Of a DNA stretch of 64,000 bases, positions 1-10,500 are shown in pieces (within the stretch, counting starts at the first letter, position 1; each line of letters opens with the position of its first letter). The notes under the pieces were generated by a model, which did no database searches, was not told where the DNA came from, and worked only from the letters and a program-made list of their open reading frames with translations. Made by a program: the position numbers and the translations under genes. Source of the stretch: Pseudomonas sp. KBW05 (GTDB lineage: Bacteria; Pseudomonadota; Gammaproteobacteria; Pseudomonadales; Pseudomonadaceae); assembly GCF_003852405.1 (NCBI RefSeq), contig NZ_QAJM01000018.1, positions 1-64,000 on the forward strand. Direction: 5' to 3'.

Positions 1-32
1 CCCAAGATGTTGGGGCCGCTAAGCAGCCCAGC

Positions 33-54
33 GGGAGCAAGCTCCCTCGCCACA
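33..54. repeat. REP-like palindrome at the left edge
   Basis: GGGAGC and GCTCCC face each other across an AA spacer (33-46), followed by TCGCCACA. This looks like one arm of the third common pseudomonad REP class (GTGGCGAGGGAGCTTGCTCC). It lies just past the folK stop codon. The element may continue to the left of the window, so pairing with a second arm cannot be judged. Confidence 0.55.
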
Positions 55-67
55 GAAAGCTCAGTGC

Positions 68-586
68 CTACAGAAGCTCGTTGGGTGTGAGCTGCTGGCC
101 CTGCCACTCAAACCCCACAGGCGCCAGCACCTGGTCGATCTGCGCATCGCGCCACAGCTCGGCCAGCGTCTTGCCGACCTCAGGGTGCACACGCTGCGGC
201 GCCATCAACGACAGCGGCCACAATACGAAGGCGTTCTTGAGGATTTCTGCACGCGGCAGGATCAATCCATCGAAATTGCCCACCAGATCACCGTACAACA
301 GCACGTCGATATCCAGCGGCAGGCCCTTGCGATCCGGCGCATAACGGCCATTGTCGGCCTCGATGAACTTCAAGCGGCGATCCAGCTCCATCAACGGCAG
401 GTCGGTATAGGCTGACACCACCAGATTGAAGAACGGACCACTCTTGATCCCCACCGGCTGGCTTTCGAACACCGCCGAGCAGCGGATATCCGTCAAAAAA
501 CTCGCCAGCGCGTCAAGGCCAGCGCACAGATGAGTCTCGCGCTCGATATTGCTGCCAAGGCCAAGGTAAACCTGAGTTAGCGACAT
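68..586 (-). CDS. folK: 2-amino-4-hydroxy-6-hydroxymethyldihydropteridine diphosphokinase
   Basis: Transfers pyrophosphate from ATP to 6-hydroxymethyl-7,8-dihydropterin in cytoplasmic folate synthesis. The 172-residue product has the usual family length. It opens with the HPPK signature LGLGSNI (residues 8-14) and carries the metal-binding pair D92-I-D94 in a conserved PLDIDVLLYGD stretch. The start codon lies inside the end of folB, a 10-nt overlap, so the two are translated as a folB-folK pair, which puts consecutive pathway enzymes together (aldolase, then pyrophosphokinase). Pseudomonads usually carry a second folK near panB elsewhere; this is the folB-linked copy. Confidence 0.93.
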   Translation of the reverse strand: MSLTQVYLGLGSNIERETHLCAGLDALASFLTDIRCSAVFESQPVGIKSGPFFNLVVSAYTDLPLMELDRRLKFIEADNGRYAPDRKGLPLDIDVLLYGDLVGNFDGLILPRAEILKNAFVLWPLSLMAPQRVHPEVGKTLAELWRDAQIDQVLAPVGFEWQGQQLTPNELL

Positions 587-930
587 CCGCGCTCGATCTC
601 CACGCCCACACCCTTGGCAGCCGGCACGGCCCCGGGCTTGGTCAACTTGAGGTGCAGCCAGGGAATCTGGAACTCACTCATCAACACTTCGGCCAGGCGC
701 TCGGCGAAGGTTTCCACCAGCTGATATTGGGATTGCTCGGCAAACGCCTGGATACGTGCGGACACGCTGGCGTAGTCCAGGGCCAGGGTCAGGTCGTCAC
801 CGGCCGCAGCTGGGCGATTGTCCCAGGCGAAGCTCAGGTCCAGGCGCAGGCATTGGCGGATTCCGCGCTCCCAGTCGTAGGCCCCGATCACGGTGTCAAC
901 TTCCAGGCCTTCGATAAACACTCTGTCCAA
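577..930 (-). CDS. folB: Dihydroneopterin aldolase
   Basis: Splits 7,8-dihydroneopterin to 6-hydroxymethyl-7,8-dihydropterin and glycolaldehyde. The product has the FolB opening [20 protein letters not shown] and the family length of about 117 residues. I place the start at a TTG (930), because the family begins at the residue just before DRVF and GGAG lies 8 nt upstream. An in-frame ATG at 954 would add eight residues (MSCCGEEC) not typical of the family. First gene of the folB-folK pair, divergent from plsY. Confidence 0.9.
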   Translation of the reverse strand: MDRVFIEGLEVDTVIGAYDWERGIRQCLRLDLSFAWDNRPAAAGDDLTLALDYASVSARIQAFAEQSQYQLVETFAERLAEVLMSEFQIPWLHLKLTKPGAVPAAKGVGVEIERGCR

Positions 931-1004
931 GCACTCTTCTCCGCAGCACGACAAGGGCGCGATGCCCCGTTAGAATCAGGGCGTCCTCGCCCGGAATAGT
1001 TAGC

Positions 1005-1574
1005 ATGTTTTGGTCACTGGCGATTCTCGCCTACCTGCTCGGCTCGCTGTCCTTCGCCATTTTGCTCAGCCGCCTGACGGGAAATCCCGACCCGCGAATG
1101 AGTGGCTCAGGCAATGCCGGCGCCACCAATATGTTGCGCCTGGCCGGCAAGAAGCTCGCCGTGCTGACGCTGCTGGGCGACCTGTGCAAGGGCCTGCTGC
1201 CCGTACTGATCGCCAGCCTCGCCGGCCTTACCCTGCAACAGCAGGCGTGGATCGGCGTGTGCGCCGTCCTCGGCCATCTGTTTCCCCTGTACTTCCGCTT
1301 TCGCGGCGGCAAGGGCGTCGCCACGGCAGCCGGCATGCTGCTGGGGATCTACCCACCCGCGGCCTTGCTGGCCGTTATCGCCTGGCTGCTGACGTTCTAC
1401 CTGACCCGCACCAGCTCGCTCGCCGCGCTGATCGCCACCCCGCTGACCCTGCCGCTACTGGCCTGGCAGGAACCGGCGGCGCTGCTGCCGATGAGCGTGC
1501 TGACACTGTTGATCGTATGGCGCCACCGCGGCAATTTACGCGACCTGTTTGCCGGGCGCGAACGGCATTTTTAA
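1005..1574 (+). CDS. plsY: Glycerol-3-phosphate acyltransferase PlsY (acyl-phosphate dependent)
   Basis: Inner-membrane enzyme that moves the acyl group from acyl-phosphate (made by PlsX) to position 1 of glycerol-3-phosphate, the first step of phospholipid synthesis. The 189-residue product is almost entirely membrane segments. The three conserved loops are present: [10 protein letters not shown] near residue 33, [13 protein letters not shown] near 100, and [13 protein letters not shown] at the C-terminus. Convergent with tsaD, with only 32 bp between the stops and no clear terminator there. Confidence 0.95.
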   Translation: MFWSLAILAYLLGSLSFAILLSRLTGNPDPRMSGSGNAGATNMLRLAGKKLAVLTLLGDLCKGLLPVLIASLAGLTLQQQAWIGVCAVLGHLFPLYFRFRGGKGVATAAGMLLGIYPPAALLAVIAWLLTFYLTRTSSLAALIATPLTLPLLAWQEPAALLPMSVLTLLIVWRHRGNLRDLFAGRERHF

Positions 1575-1606
1575 ATACCCGCGATGAACCTGGCTCACGT
1601 TACGCG

Positions 1607-2632
1607 TTACAGCGGCGACAACTGCTCCATCGGCCAGCGTGCCTGCACGCTGATCGCCAGGCTTTCATGCTGCCCGGCCTGCAAGCGCTGGCAGCCGGCA
1701 TAGGCGATCATCGCGCCGTTATCGGTGCAGAACTCAGGGCGCGCATAAAACACATCCCCTTTCATGTCGCCGAGCATTTTTTCCAACGACGTGCGCAACG
1801 CCTTGTTGGCGCTGACGCCGCCAGCAATCACCAGGCGCTTCATGCCGGCCTGTTTGAGGGCGCGCTTGCACTTGATGGTCAAAGTCTCCACCACGGCCTG
1901 CTGGAACGCCAGTGCGATGTCGCAACGGGCTTGCTCACTGTCGTCCCCGGCGCTGACGCTGTGCTGCCAGGTATTCAGCGCAGAGGTTTTCAGGCCGCTG
2001 AAGCTGAACATCAGGCCCGGGCGATCACACATCGGCCGCGGAAAGGTATAGCGACCGGCCACACCTTTTTCGGCAAGACGGGCGATTTCCGGGCCACCTG
2101 GATAATTGAGGCCCATCATCTTCGCAGTCTTGTCGAAGGCTTCGCCGGCGGCGTCGTCCAACGATTCGCCCAGCAGGGTGTATTGGCCGATGCCATCCAC
2201 CTGAACCAGCTGCGTGTGACCGCCGGAAACCAACAAAGCGACGAACGGGAACTCAGGCGGTGTTTTTTCCAGCATCGGCGCCAGTAAATGGCCTTCCATG
2301 TGGTGCACGCCGAGGGCCGGAATGCCCCAGGCAAACGCCAGCGCCTGGGCGCAAGAAGCCCCAACCAGCAGGGCTCCGACCAATCCAGGGCCTGCGGTGT
2401 AGGCAATCGCGTCGATCTCGGTCGGCACGCAGCCGGCCTCGTCCAGCACCTGGCGAATCAACGGCAGCATGCGTTTGACGTGATCGCGGCTGGCAAGCTC
2501 CGGCACCACGCCGCCATAGGCGCGGTGCAGGTCGATCTGACTGAACAGTGCATCGGCCAAAAGCCCGCGTTCACTGTCGTAAAGTGCGACACCGGTTTCG
2601 TCGCAGGAGGTTTCAAGTCCCAGTACTAGCAT
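1607..2632 (-). CDS. tsaD: tRNA N6-adenosine threonylcarbamoyltransferase TsaD
   Basis: Attaches the threonylcarbamoyl group to A37 of ANN-decoding tRNAs together with TsaB and TsaE. The 341-residue product starts [16 protein letters not shown], typical of the ASKHA fold. It has the metal-binding H111-M-E-G-H115 motif and the nucleotide-binding [10 protein letters not shown] segment. Formerly annotated Gcp/YgjD, 'O-sialoglycoprotein endopeptidase', which is not its function. Divergent from rpsU; the tsaD-rpsU-dnaG-rpoD order is conserved in gammaproteobacteria. Confidence 0.96.
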   Translation of the reverse strand: MLVLGLETSCDETGVALYDSERGLLADALFSQIDLHRAYGGVVPELASRDHVKRMLPLIRQVLDEAGCVPTEIDAIAYTAGPGLVGALLVGASCAQALAFAWGIPALGVHHMEGHLLAPMLEKTPPEFPFVALLVSGGHTQLVQVDGIGQYTLLGESLDDAAGEAFDKTAKMMGLNYPGGPEIARLAEKGVAGRYTFPRPMCDRPGLMFSFSGLKTSALNTWQHSVSAGDDSEQARCDIALAFQQAVVETLTIKCKRALKQAGMKRLVIAGGVSANKALRTSLEKMLGDMKGDVFYARPEFCTDNGAMIAYAGCQRLQAGQHESLAISVQARWPMEQLSPL

Positions 2633-2719
2633 GGGTTTGCGCCTTGTAGAGGCTGAATTCGAAGGCGCGCATAATAGTCGCCACTCCCCCTCCCGACTAG
2701 CGGTTTTCGATCAGAGGCT

Positions 2720-2748
2720 TTGCATTCCGGGCAATGAGGGGTTAACAT
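2720..2748 (+). promoter_or_regulatory. Sigma-70 promoter of rpsU
   Basis: TTGCAT (2720-2725) and TAACAT (2743-2748) are separated by exactly 17 bp, each four or five of six to consensus. The pair lies about 85 nt before the rpsU start, as expected for the strong first promoter of the rpsU-dnaG-rpoD group. Found by eye; no start site is known here. Confidence 0.6.
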
Positions 2749-2834
2749 CCGCAACCCTTAAAAACCGACGACCTCAGCCGCGAATTTCTTGCGACGAGAA
2801 CGTTGATCCCGGTAATGAAAGAAGGTAGCTCTGG

Positions 2835-3050
2835 ATGCCAGCCGTCAAAGTTAAAGAGAACGAACCCTTCGACGTAGCTCTGCGTCGTTTCAAGCGCTCC
2901 TGCGAAAAAGCCGGTGTACTGGCTGAAGTTCGTAGCCGCGAATTTTACGAGAAGCCAACTTCTGAGCGTAAGCGCAAAGCAGCAGCCGCTGTTAAGCGTC
3001 ACGCTAAGAAAGTTCAGCGCGAACAGCGCCGCGCCGTTCGTCTGTACTAA
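2835..3050 (+). CDS. rpsU: 30S ribosomal protein S21
   Basis: Small basic protein of the 30S head/platform, involved in start-site base pairing during initiation. The 71-residue sequence ([20 protein letters not shown] at the start, Lys/Arg-rich C-terminus ending RRAVRLY) is the standard S21. It is preceded by GAAGGTAGCTCTGG as ribosome binding site. Head of the rpsU-dnaG-rpoD group that ties translation, replication priming and transcription together. Confidence 0.98.
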
Positions 3051-3076
3051 TACACAGACGTTCGTAGCAAGCTTCT

Positions 3077-3110
3077 GCCAAGCCCGGCCCTCAGCCGGGC
3101 TGTTGGCATT
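3077..3110 (+). terminator. Terminator/attenuator after rpsU
   Basis: GCCCGGC (3082-3088), loop CCTCA, GCCGGGC (3094-3100), extended by TGCCA on the left and TGGCA on the right. There are few T residues after it, so partial read-through into dnaG is likely, as known for this operon in other bacteria. Confidence 0.65.
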
Positions 3111-3492
3111 TGCGGATATCGCTTGATGCTTCACTGTTGACGCCGCACACGCGACCGAAACAACTGCTTCACACGTCAGGACTGGCTCTTCTGCCAGCGG
3201 TGCACGTCTCTTCTGACGAGTCTAACAAGGCTACTGACGAGCACACTTATTCTTCAAACAGGCGATCAACTGAGTCGGCTGTGCCTGCACGAGCTTCCGA
3301 GGCCCACCATTGGCCAACACCGGATGCCGGGGCAACATTTCCATGCCGAAAAGCTGATTGAAATTAACGTCAGTGAATGAACGGCAGATACACTTCCTGA
3401 AAGCCCAAGCAGACAGTTGATGATCGAGCCACGATAAGTGCGCCCGAGCACATCGCGGGCCCTCATTTACACGCAGTGATGACGAGAACGCC
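3111..3492. other. Non-coding spacer between rpsU and dnaG
   Basis: About 380 bp after the rpsU terminator with no open frame that looks like a gene on either strand. As I recall, many pseudomonads (P. aeruginosa PA0578) have a GatB/YqeY-domain gene of about 150 codons here. I could not find YqeY-like sequence or a remnant of it. The last bases before dnaG hold GTGATGACGAGAACGCC as a weak ribosome binding region. Confidence 0.6.
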
Positions 3493-5466
3493 ATGGCCGG
3501 GCTAATTCCCCAGAGCTTTATTGACGACCTTCTGAACCGCACCGACATCGTCGATGTTGTCAGCTCACGCGTGCAACTGAAAAAAGCCGGCAAGAACTAC
3601 ACGGCCTGCTGTCCGTTTCACAAAGAGAAAACCCCGTCGTTCAGCGTCAGCCCCGACAAGCAGTTCTACTACTGCTTCGGCTGCGGCGCGGGCGGCAACG
3701 CCCTCGGCTTTCTCATGGACCACGACAACCTGGATTTCCCCCAGGCCATCGAGGACCTGGCGAAGGCTGCCGGCATGGAAGTCCCGCGCGAAGAAAGTGG
3801 CCGCCCGCACAAACCGCGCCAACCCACCGATTCGCCGCTGTACCCACTGCTGACGGCCGCTGCCGACTTTTATCGCCAGGCGCTGAAAAGCCATCCGCAG
3901 CGCAAGGCCGCCGTCGACTACCTCAAGGGTCGCGGCCTCACCGGCGAAATCGCCCGTGACTTCGGCCTGGGTTTCGCCCCGCCCGGCTGGGACAACCTGT
4001 ACAAGCACCTGAGCAGCGACACCCTGCAACAAAAAGCCATGATTGACGCCGGCCTGCTGGTGGAGAACGCCGAGACCGGCAAGCGCTACGACCGCTTCCG
4101 CGACCGCGTGATGTTCCCGATCCGCGACAGCCGTGGCCGTATCATCGCGTTCGGTGGCCGTGTACTGGGGGACGACAAGCCCAAGTACCTGAACTCCCCG
4201 GAAACCCCGGTATTCCATAAGGGCCAGGAACTCTACGGGCTGTTCGAAGCGCGCAAAAACAACCGCAACCTCGATGAAATCATCGTGGTTGAAGGCTATA
4301 TGGACGTGATCGCACTCGCCCAGCAGGGCCTGCGCAACGCGGTGGCAACCCTGGGTACCGCCACCAGCGAAGAACACTTGAAGCGCCTGTTTCGTGTAGT
4401 GCCCAGCGTCTTGTTTTGCTTCGACGGCGACCAGGCCGGCCGCAACGCCGCCTGGCGCGCCCTCGAAGCCACACTGTCGAGCCTGCAGGATGGACGCCGT
4501 GCGCGCTTTTTGTTCCTGCCCGAGGGCGAAGACCCGGACACCCTGGTCCGCTCCGAAGGCACCGACGCATTCCGCGCACGCATCAATCAACATGCGCAGC
4601 CGCTGGCAGACTACTTCTTCCAGCAACTGACCGAAGAGGCCGATCCGCGCTCCCTCGAAGGCAAGGCCCACATGGCCACCCTCGCTGCGCCGTTGATCGA
4701 CAAGGTACCGGGTGCCAACTTGCGCACCTTGATGCGCCAGCGCTTGCAGGAAATCACCGGTTTAAGTGGCGAGGCGGTCAGCCAACTGGCCCACAGCGCA
4801 CCGCAAGATGCAGCGCCGCCAGCCTACGACCCCGGCATGGATTACGACGCCATGCCGGACTATGCCGACTTCCACCAACCGCACGAGGCCTACACGCCCC
4901 AGCAGGAGTGGACCCCGAAAAAGCCCGGCGCCGGCGGCAAGCAATGGGACAAGAAACCCTGGAGCAAGAACGGCAAGCGCGGTGATCGTGACGAGGCCTA
5001 CGCCCCACGCACCCCAGTCGCCGTAGAAGCGCCAACCTTGATTGCCCTGCGCACGCTCATCCATCACCCGCAATTGGCGGGCAAGGTTGAAAGCGCCGAT
5101 CACTTTGCCAACGCCAGCAACACGTACGCCCAGGTGCTAATCGCGCTGATTGAAGCAGTGCAGAAAAATCCTAAGCTAAACTCAATTCAGTTGATGGCTC
5201 GCTGGCACGGCACCGAACAAGGACGTTTGTTGAAAGCACTCGCGGAAAAGGAGTGGCTAATTGACGGCGACAACCTTGAACAACAGTTTTTAGACACCAT
5301 TACTAGGTTATCCGAGGGCCAGCACACGCAGACCCTCGACGAACTCATCAAGAGAGCGAGGCAGCCAGGATTATCGGCTGAAGAGCAAATTCAGATAGCA
5401 AAACAGATGCGCGACCTCTTAAAACAGAATGTTTCCGCATCAAACCCGACCTCAGCTGGCGTGTGA
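3493..5466 (+). CDS. dnaG: DNA primase
   Basis: Makes the RNA primers for the replication fork and works with DnaB helicase. The 657-residue product has the N-terminal CHC2 zinc finger (C40, H43, C61, C64), the RNA polymerase core with the Toprim motif VVEGYMDVIAL near residue 265 and the acidic DGDQAG segment near residue 314. A C-terminal DnaB-binding helical domain runs from about 510 to 657. Between about residues 430 and 505 lies a low-complexity linker rich in Pro, Tyr, Lys and Gly, a pseudomonad feature. Followed after 67 bp by rpoD. Confidence 0.97.
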   Translation: MAGLIPQSFIDDLLNRTDIVDVVSSRVQLKKAGKNYTACCPFHKEKTPSFSVSPDKQFYYCFGCGAGGNALGFLMDHDNLDFPQAIEDLAKAAGMEVPREESGRPHKPRQPTDSPLYPLLTAAADFYRQALKSHPQRKAAVDYLKGRGLTGEIARDFGLGFAPPGWDNLYKHLSSDTLQQKAMIDAGLLVENAETGKRYDRFRDRVMFPIRDSRGRIIAFGGRVLGDDKPKYLNSPETPVFHKGQELYGLFEARKNNRNLDEIIVVEGYMDVIALAQQGLRNAVATLGTATSEEHLKRLFRVVPSVLFCFDGDQAGRNAAWRALEATLSSLQDGRRARFLFLPEGEDPDTLVRSEGTDAFRARINQHAQPLADYFFQQLTEEADPRSLEGKAHMATLAAPLIDKVPGANLRTLMRQRLQEITGLSGEAVSQLAHSAPQDAAPPAYDPGMDYDAMPDYADFHQPHEAYTPQQEWTPKKPGAGGKQWDKKPWSKNGKRGDRDEAYAPRTPVAVEAPTLIALRTLIHHPQLAGKVESADHFANASNTYAQVLIALIEAVQKNPKLNSIQLMARWHGTEQGRLLKALAEKEWLIDGDNLEQQFLDTITRLSEGQHTQTLDELIKRARQPGLSAEEQIQIAKQMRDLLKQNVSASNPTSAGV

Positions 5467-5480
5467 GGTCATAGCTCGGG

Positions 5481-5486
5481 TATAAT
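5481..5486 (+). promoter_or_regulatory. Likely -10 box of an rpoD promoter
   Basis: A perfect TATAAT (5481-5486) sits 48 nt before the rpoD start in the dnaG-rpoD spacer. The -35 region at 17-18 bp spacing (TGGCGTG, 5457-5463, at the dnaG stop) is poor, so the promoter may be weak or need help. An internal promoter for rpoD is known in this operon type. Confidence 0.5.
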
Positions 5487-5533
5487 CCTCGGCTTGTTTT
5501 TTGCCCGCCAAGACCTTCAGTGGATAGGGTGTT

Positions 5534-7384
5534 ATGTCCGGAAAAGCGCAACAGCAGTCTCGTATCAAAGAGTTGATCACCCTTGGTCGTGAGCAGAAGT
5601 ATCTGACTTACGCAGAGGTCAACGATCACCTGCCTGAGGATATTTCAGATCCAGAGCAGGTGGAAGACATCATCCGCATGATTAATGACATGGGGATCCC
5701 CGTACACGAGAGTGCTCCGGATGCGGACGCCCTTATGTTGGCCGACGCCGATACCGACGAGGCAGCCGCTGAAGAAGCCGCTGCTGCGTTGGCCGCGGTG
5801 GAGACCGACATCGGTCGCACGACTGACCCTGTGCGCATGTATATGCGTGAAATGGGTACCGTCGAGTTGCTGACACGCGAAGGCGAAATCGAAATCGCCA
5901 AGCGTATTGAAGAGGGTATCCGTGAAGTGATGGGCGCAATCGCGCACTTCCCTGGCACGGTTGACCACATTCTCTCCGAGTACACTCGCGTCACCACCGA
6001 AGGTGGCCGCCTGTCCGACGTCCTGAGCGGTTATATCGACCCGGACGACGGCATCGCGCCGCCAGCTGCCGAAGTACCGCCGCCTGTCGATGCCAAAGCC
6101 GCGAAAGCGGACGATGACTCCGACGACGACGAGGCTGAAGCCAGCACCGACGAAGAAGAAGAAGTCGAAAGCGGTCCAGACCCGATCATCGCTGCCCAGC
6201 GCTTCGGTGCGGTTTCCGATCAAATGGAAATCACCCGCAAGGCTCTGAAGAAGCACGGTCGCGCCAACAAGCAGGCAATCGCCGAGCTGCTGGCCCTGGC
6301 TGAGCTGTTCATGCCGATCAAGCTGGTCCCGAAGCAATTCGAAGGCCTGGTTGAACGCGTTCGTAGCGCCCTTGAGCGTCTGCGTGCACAAGAGCGTGCG
6401 ATCATGCAGCTCTGTGTCCGTGATGCGCGCATGCCGCGTACCGACTTCCTGCGCCAGTTCCCGGGCAACGAAGTTGACGAAAGCTGGTCCGACGCACTGG
6501 CCAAAGGCAAGGCGAAATACGCTGAAGCCATCGGTCGCCTGCAACCGGACATCATCCGCTGCCAGCAAAAGCTGACTGCGCTTGAAACCGAGACCGGCCT
6601 GACAATTGCCGAGATCAAGGACATCAACCGTCGCATGTCGATCGGTGAGGCCAAGGCCCGCCGCGCGAAGAAAGAGATGGTTGAAGCGAACTTGCGTCTG
6701 GTGATCTCCATCGCCAAGAAGTACACCAACCGTGGCCTGCAATTCCTCGACCTGATCCAGGAAGGCAACATCGGCTTGATGAAGGCTGTGGACAAGTTCG
6801 AATACCGTCGCGGCTACAAGTTCTCGACTTATGCCACCTGGTGGATCCGTCAGGCGATCACTCGCTCGATCGCCGACCAGGCCCGCACCATCCGTATCCC
6901 GGTGCACATGATCGAGACCATCAACAAGCTCAACCGTATTTCCCGGCAGATGTTGCAGGAAATGGGTCGCGAACCGACCCCGGAAGAGCTGGGCGAACGC
7001 ATGGAAATGCCTGAGGATAAAATCCGCAAGGTATTGAAGATCGCTAAAGAGCCGATCTCCATGGAAACCCCGATCGGTGATGACGAAGACTCCCATCTGG
7101 GTGACTTCATCGAAGACTCGACCATGCAGTCGCCAATCGATGTCGCCACCGTTGAGAGCCTTAAAGAAGCGACTCGCGACGTACTGTCCGGCCTCACTGC
7201 CCGTGAAGCCAAGGTACTGCGCATGCGTTTCGGCATCGACATGAATACCGACCACACCCTTGAGGAAGTCGGTAAGCAGTTTGACGTGACCCGCGAGCGG
7301 ATCCGTCAGATCGAAGCCAAGGCGCTGCGCAAGTTGCGCCACCCGACGCGAAGCGAGCATCTGCGCTCCTTCCTCGACGAGTGA
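5534..7384 (+). CDS. rpoD: RNA polymerase primary sigma factor RpoD (sigma-70)
   Basis: Directs RNA polymerase to housekeeping promoters. The 616-residue product has region 1.1 at the N-terminus, region 1.2 ([20 protein letters not shown]), and the non-conserved insert with a strongly acidic run around residues 195-215. Region 2 ([20 protein letters not shown] onward, including the melting segment with [10 protein letters not shown]), region 3 and region 4.2 ([20 protein letters not shown]) follow. Length and order are normal for Pseudomonas. Ends with a strong terminator. Confidence 0.98.
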   Translation: MSGKAQQQSRIKELITLGREQKYLTYAEVNDHLPEDISDPEQVEDIIRMINDMGIPVHESAPDADALMLADADTDEAAAEEAAAALAAVETDIGRTTDPVRMYMREMGTVELLTREGEIEIAKRIEEGIREVMGAIAHFPGTVDHILSEYTRVTTEGGRLSDVLSGYIDPDDGIAPPAAEVPPPVDAKAAKADDDSDDDEAEASTDEEEEVESGPDPIIAAQRFGAVSDQMEITRKALKKHGRANKQAIAELLALAELFMPIKLVPKQFEGLVERVRSALERLRAQERAIMQLCVRDARMPRTDFLRQFPGNEVDESWSDALAKGKAKYAEAIGRLQPDIIRCQQKLTALETETGLTIAEIKDINRRMSIGEAKARRAKKEMVEANLRLVISIAKKYTNRGLQFLDLIQEGNIGLMKAVDKFEYRRGYKFSTYATWWIRQAITRSIADQARTIRIPVHMIETINKLNRISRQMLQEMGREPTPEELGERMEMPEDKIRKVLKIAKEPISMETPIGDDEDSHLGDFIEDSTMQSPIDVATVESLKEATRDVLSGLTAREAKVLRMRFGIDMNTDHTLEEVGKQFDVTRERIRQIEAKALRKLRHPTRSEHLRSFLDE

Positions 7385-7390
7385 TACCAG

Positions 7391-7422
7391 AACCCCCGGC
7401 CCAGGCCGGGGGTTTTGTTTTG
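7391..7422 (+). terminator. Rho-independent terminator of rpoD
   Basis: AACCCCCGG (7391-7399) pairs with CCGGGGGTT (7406-7414) and is followed by TTGTTTTG. Closes the rpsU-dnaG-rpoD group 6 nt after the rpoD stop. Confidence 0.92.
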
Positions 7423-7506
7423 CATCGAGAAAACTCTGCGTAACCCCCCTCCCCCCGCAATGCCCGTCTACACTCGAAACATTCCCCGTGCCATAACGAG
7501 ACCGTT

Positions 7507-10500
7507 ATGCCCAGATTGCCGACTGTGTTGCTGCTGTCGCTGCTGACCTGGACCGCAACGGCTGGCGCGTTGACTCTTACCGATGATGAGCGTGGCTGGC
7601 TGGCGGACCATCAGGAGCTGCGGCTGGGGGTGGATGCGTCATGGCCACCCTTCGAATACCGCGATGAAAATGGCCACTATCAAGGCCTGGCCGCTGATTA
7701 CGTGCGCCTGATCCAGGACCGCCTGGGCGTAAGGGTCAAGCTGATCGAACCGGCCAGTTGGAGCGCTGTGCTCGAACAGGCCAGGAACAACCAGCTCGAT
7801 TTGCTGCCCGGCATCATGTCCACCCCGGAACGCCAGAGCTACATGGCGTTCACGCGCCCCTACCTGGACTTTCCCATCGTGATCCTGGCCCATGAGGGCG
7901 GCGCCAAGCCCCACAGCCTCAAGGACCTCTACGGGCTGAAGATTGCCGTGGTGGAGAATTACGCACCCCATGAACTGCTGCGCACCCACCACCCTGACCT
8001 CAACCTGGTGGCCATGCCAAATGTCAGCTCGACCCTGCAAGCACTGGCCACCGACGAAGTGGATGCCGTGGTCGGCGACCTCGCCTCCAGCGTCTGGAGC
8101 CTGCGCCAACTGAAGCTCGATGGTTTGTACGTGAGTGGCGAAACGCCCTATCGCTACCAACTGGCGATGGGCGTACCCCGGGACAACAAAATGCTGGTCG
8201 GCATCCTCGATAAAGTCCTCGCCGACCTCAGCCCACAAGAAACCGACGCCATCCAGCAACACTGGGTGGGCAGCATCACCGATCACCGTGAATTCTGGAC
8301 TGACCTGCTGACCTACGGCTTGCCGGCGGTATTGCTGCTGAGCACCGTGCTGGCCATCGTCATTCGCATCAATCGGCGGCTCAGCTCGGAAATATCCCGC
8401 CGCGTTGCGCTCGAACAAGAACTACGCAGCAGCGAATACCACTATCGCGGCCTGGTGGAGAGCCTGTCCGCCATCGCGTGGGAAGCCAGCGTTGTCGATT
8501 TCACCTACAGCTACGTGTCACCCCACGCCGAGGAATTGTTGGGCTATCCCCGCGCCCACTGGTTGATCCCCGGTTTCTGGCGCAACATCATTCACCCGGC
8601 CGACCTGACACGCGCCGAAACCTATTGCTTGCGCGAAACCCGCGCCAACCGCGACCACAGCATTGATTACCGCGTCATCACCGCCGATGGCCACTGCCTA
8701 TGGGTGCGCGATATTGTCAGCCTGATAGAACACGGCCATGAGCCAGTTTTGCGCGGCTTGATGATCGACATCAGCGAAGCCAAACGCACGGAAGAAGCCC
8801 TGCAACTGTCCGAGCAAAAGTTTGCCTCGGTATTTCAGCAATGCCCGGACATATTGATAATCGCCCGGCTGTCCGATGGCTGCCTGCTGGAAGTGAACAA
8901 GGCGTTCGAAGATCAGGTTGGCCTGAGCGCCGAAGAGGTGGTAGGTAAAACCGGCACGGCGCTGAACATCTGGGGGACTGGGGAGACTGGCCCAGATCTG
9001 CTGCAACGGGTGCAGACCTCCAGCATCCGCAACCTGGAGATGCCCTTTCGGCGCAGCAACGGCCAAGCCTTTACCGGCCTGATTTCCGCCGAACCGTTCC
9101 AACTCGACACCATCGAAGCCATCGTGGTGGTGGTGCGCGACATCTCCCAGCTCAAGGAAACCCAGCAGCAACTGCAAACTTCCGAAGAGAAATTCGCCAA
9201 GGCGTTCCATGCCTCACCCGACGGCCTGCTATTGAGCCGCCAGAGCGATGGCCTGCTGATCGAAGTGAACGATGGCTTCAGCCGTATTACCGGTTTCAAC
9301 AGTGCGGCATCCCTCGACCAGTCATCCCTGGACCTGGGCATCTGGGTCGATCTCAACGAACGCAAGCACATGCTGGAACTGATGCACCGCGACGGTTATG
9401 TCCGCGACTTCATCTGCCATATCCGCCGCAGCGACGGGCAGATCCGGCTCTGCGAGTTGTCCAGCCGGCCACTGCCCATTGGCGATGACGACTGCATGCT
9501 CACCATCGCCCGCGACATCACCGAACGCCAACTCATGCAGGAGAAGCTGCAACAGGCCGCCACGGTATTCGAAAGCACCGCCGAAGGCGTGCTGATCACC
9601 GACACCCGGCAGAACATCAGCGCAGTCAACCGCGCCTTCAGCGAGATCACCGGCTACAGCGAGACCGAAGCCCTGGGCCACACTCCGCGCCTGCTCGCCT
9701 CCGGGCTGCACGACAGCGCGTTTTATGCCGCGATGTGGCATCAACTGACGGCCCAAGGGCATTGGCAGGGCGAGATTTCCAACCGCCGCAAGAACGGCGA
9801 GGTTTACCCGAGCTGGCTAACGATCAGCGCCGTACGCAACCGCGACCAGTTGATCACGCACTTTGTCGCCGTGTTTGCCGATATCTCCAGCCTCAAGCTG
9901 GCCCAGGCGCGCCTCGACTACCAGGCCCACCACGACCCCCTGACGGGCCTGCCCAACCGCACCCTGTTCGAAAACCGACTGCAGGCCGCCCTCAACGGCC
10001 ATCAGGAAACCGGCAAGCAAGGCGCCGTGCTGTTTCTCGACCTCGACCGCTTCAAACACATCAACGACAGCCTCGGCCACCCCATCGGCGACCTCTTGCT
10101 CAAGGACATCGCCGTGCGCCTCAAGGAGCAACTGCGCGACATCGACACCGTCGCCCGCCTCGGTGGCGATGAATTCATCATCCTGCTGCCAGGCCTGCAA
10201 CACGCCACCGACGCCGACTACCTCGCGAACAAACTACTGGCGTGCTTCACCCCACCGTTCCAGGCCGGCGAACACGAGTTCTTTATCAGCGCCAGTATCG
10301 GCACCAGCCTTTACCCCCAGGACGGCACCGACGTGGCCACCCTGGTGAAGAACGCCGACGCCGCGATGTACCGCTCCAAGGCCAAGGGCCGCAACCGGGT
10401 CGAAAGTTACACCCGCGACCTCACCGCCCAAGCCAACGAACGCGTGGCGCTGGAGCACGAACTACGCCGCGCCATCGAACGCGACGAGCTGAGCCTGTAC

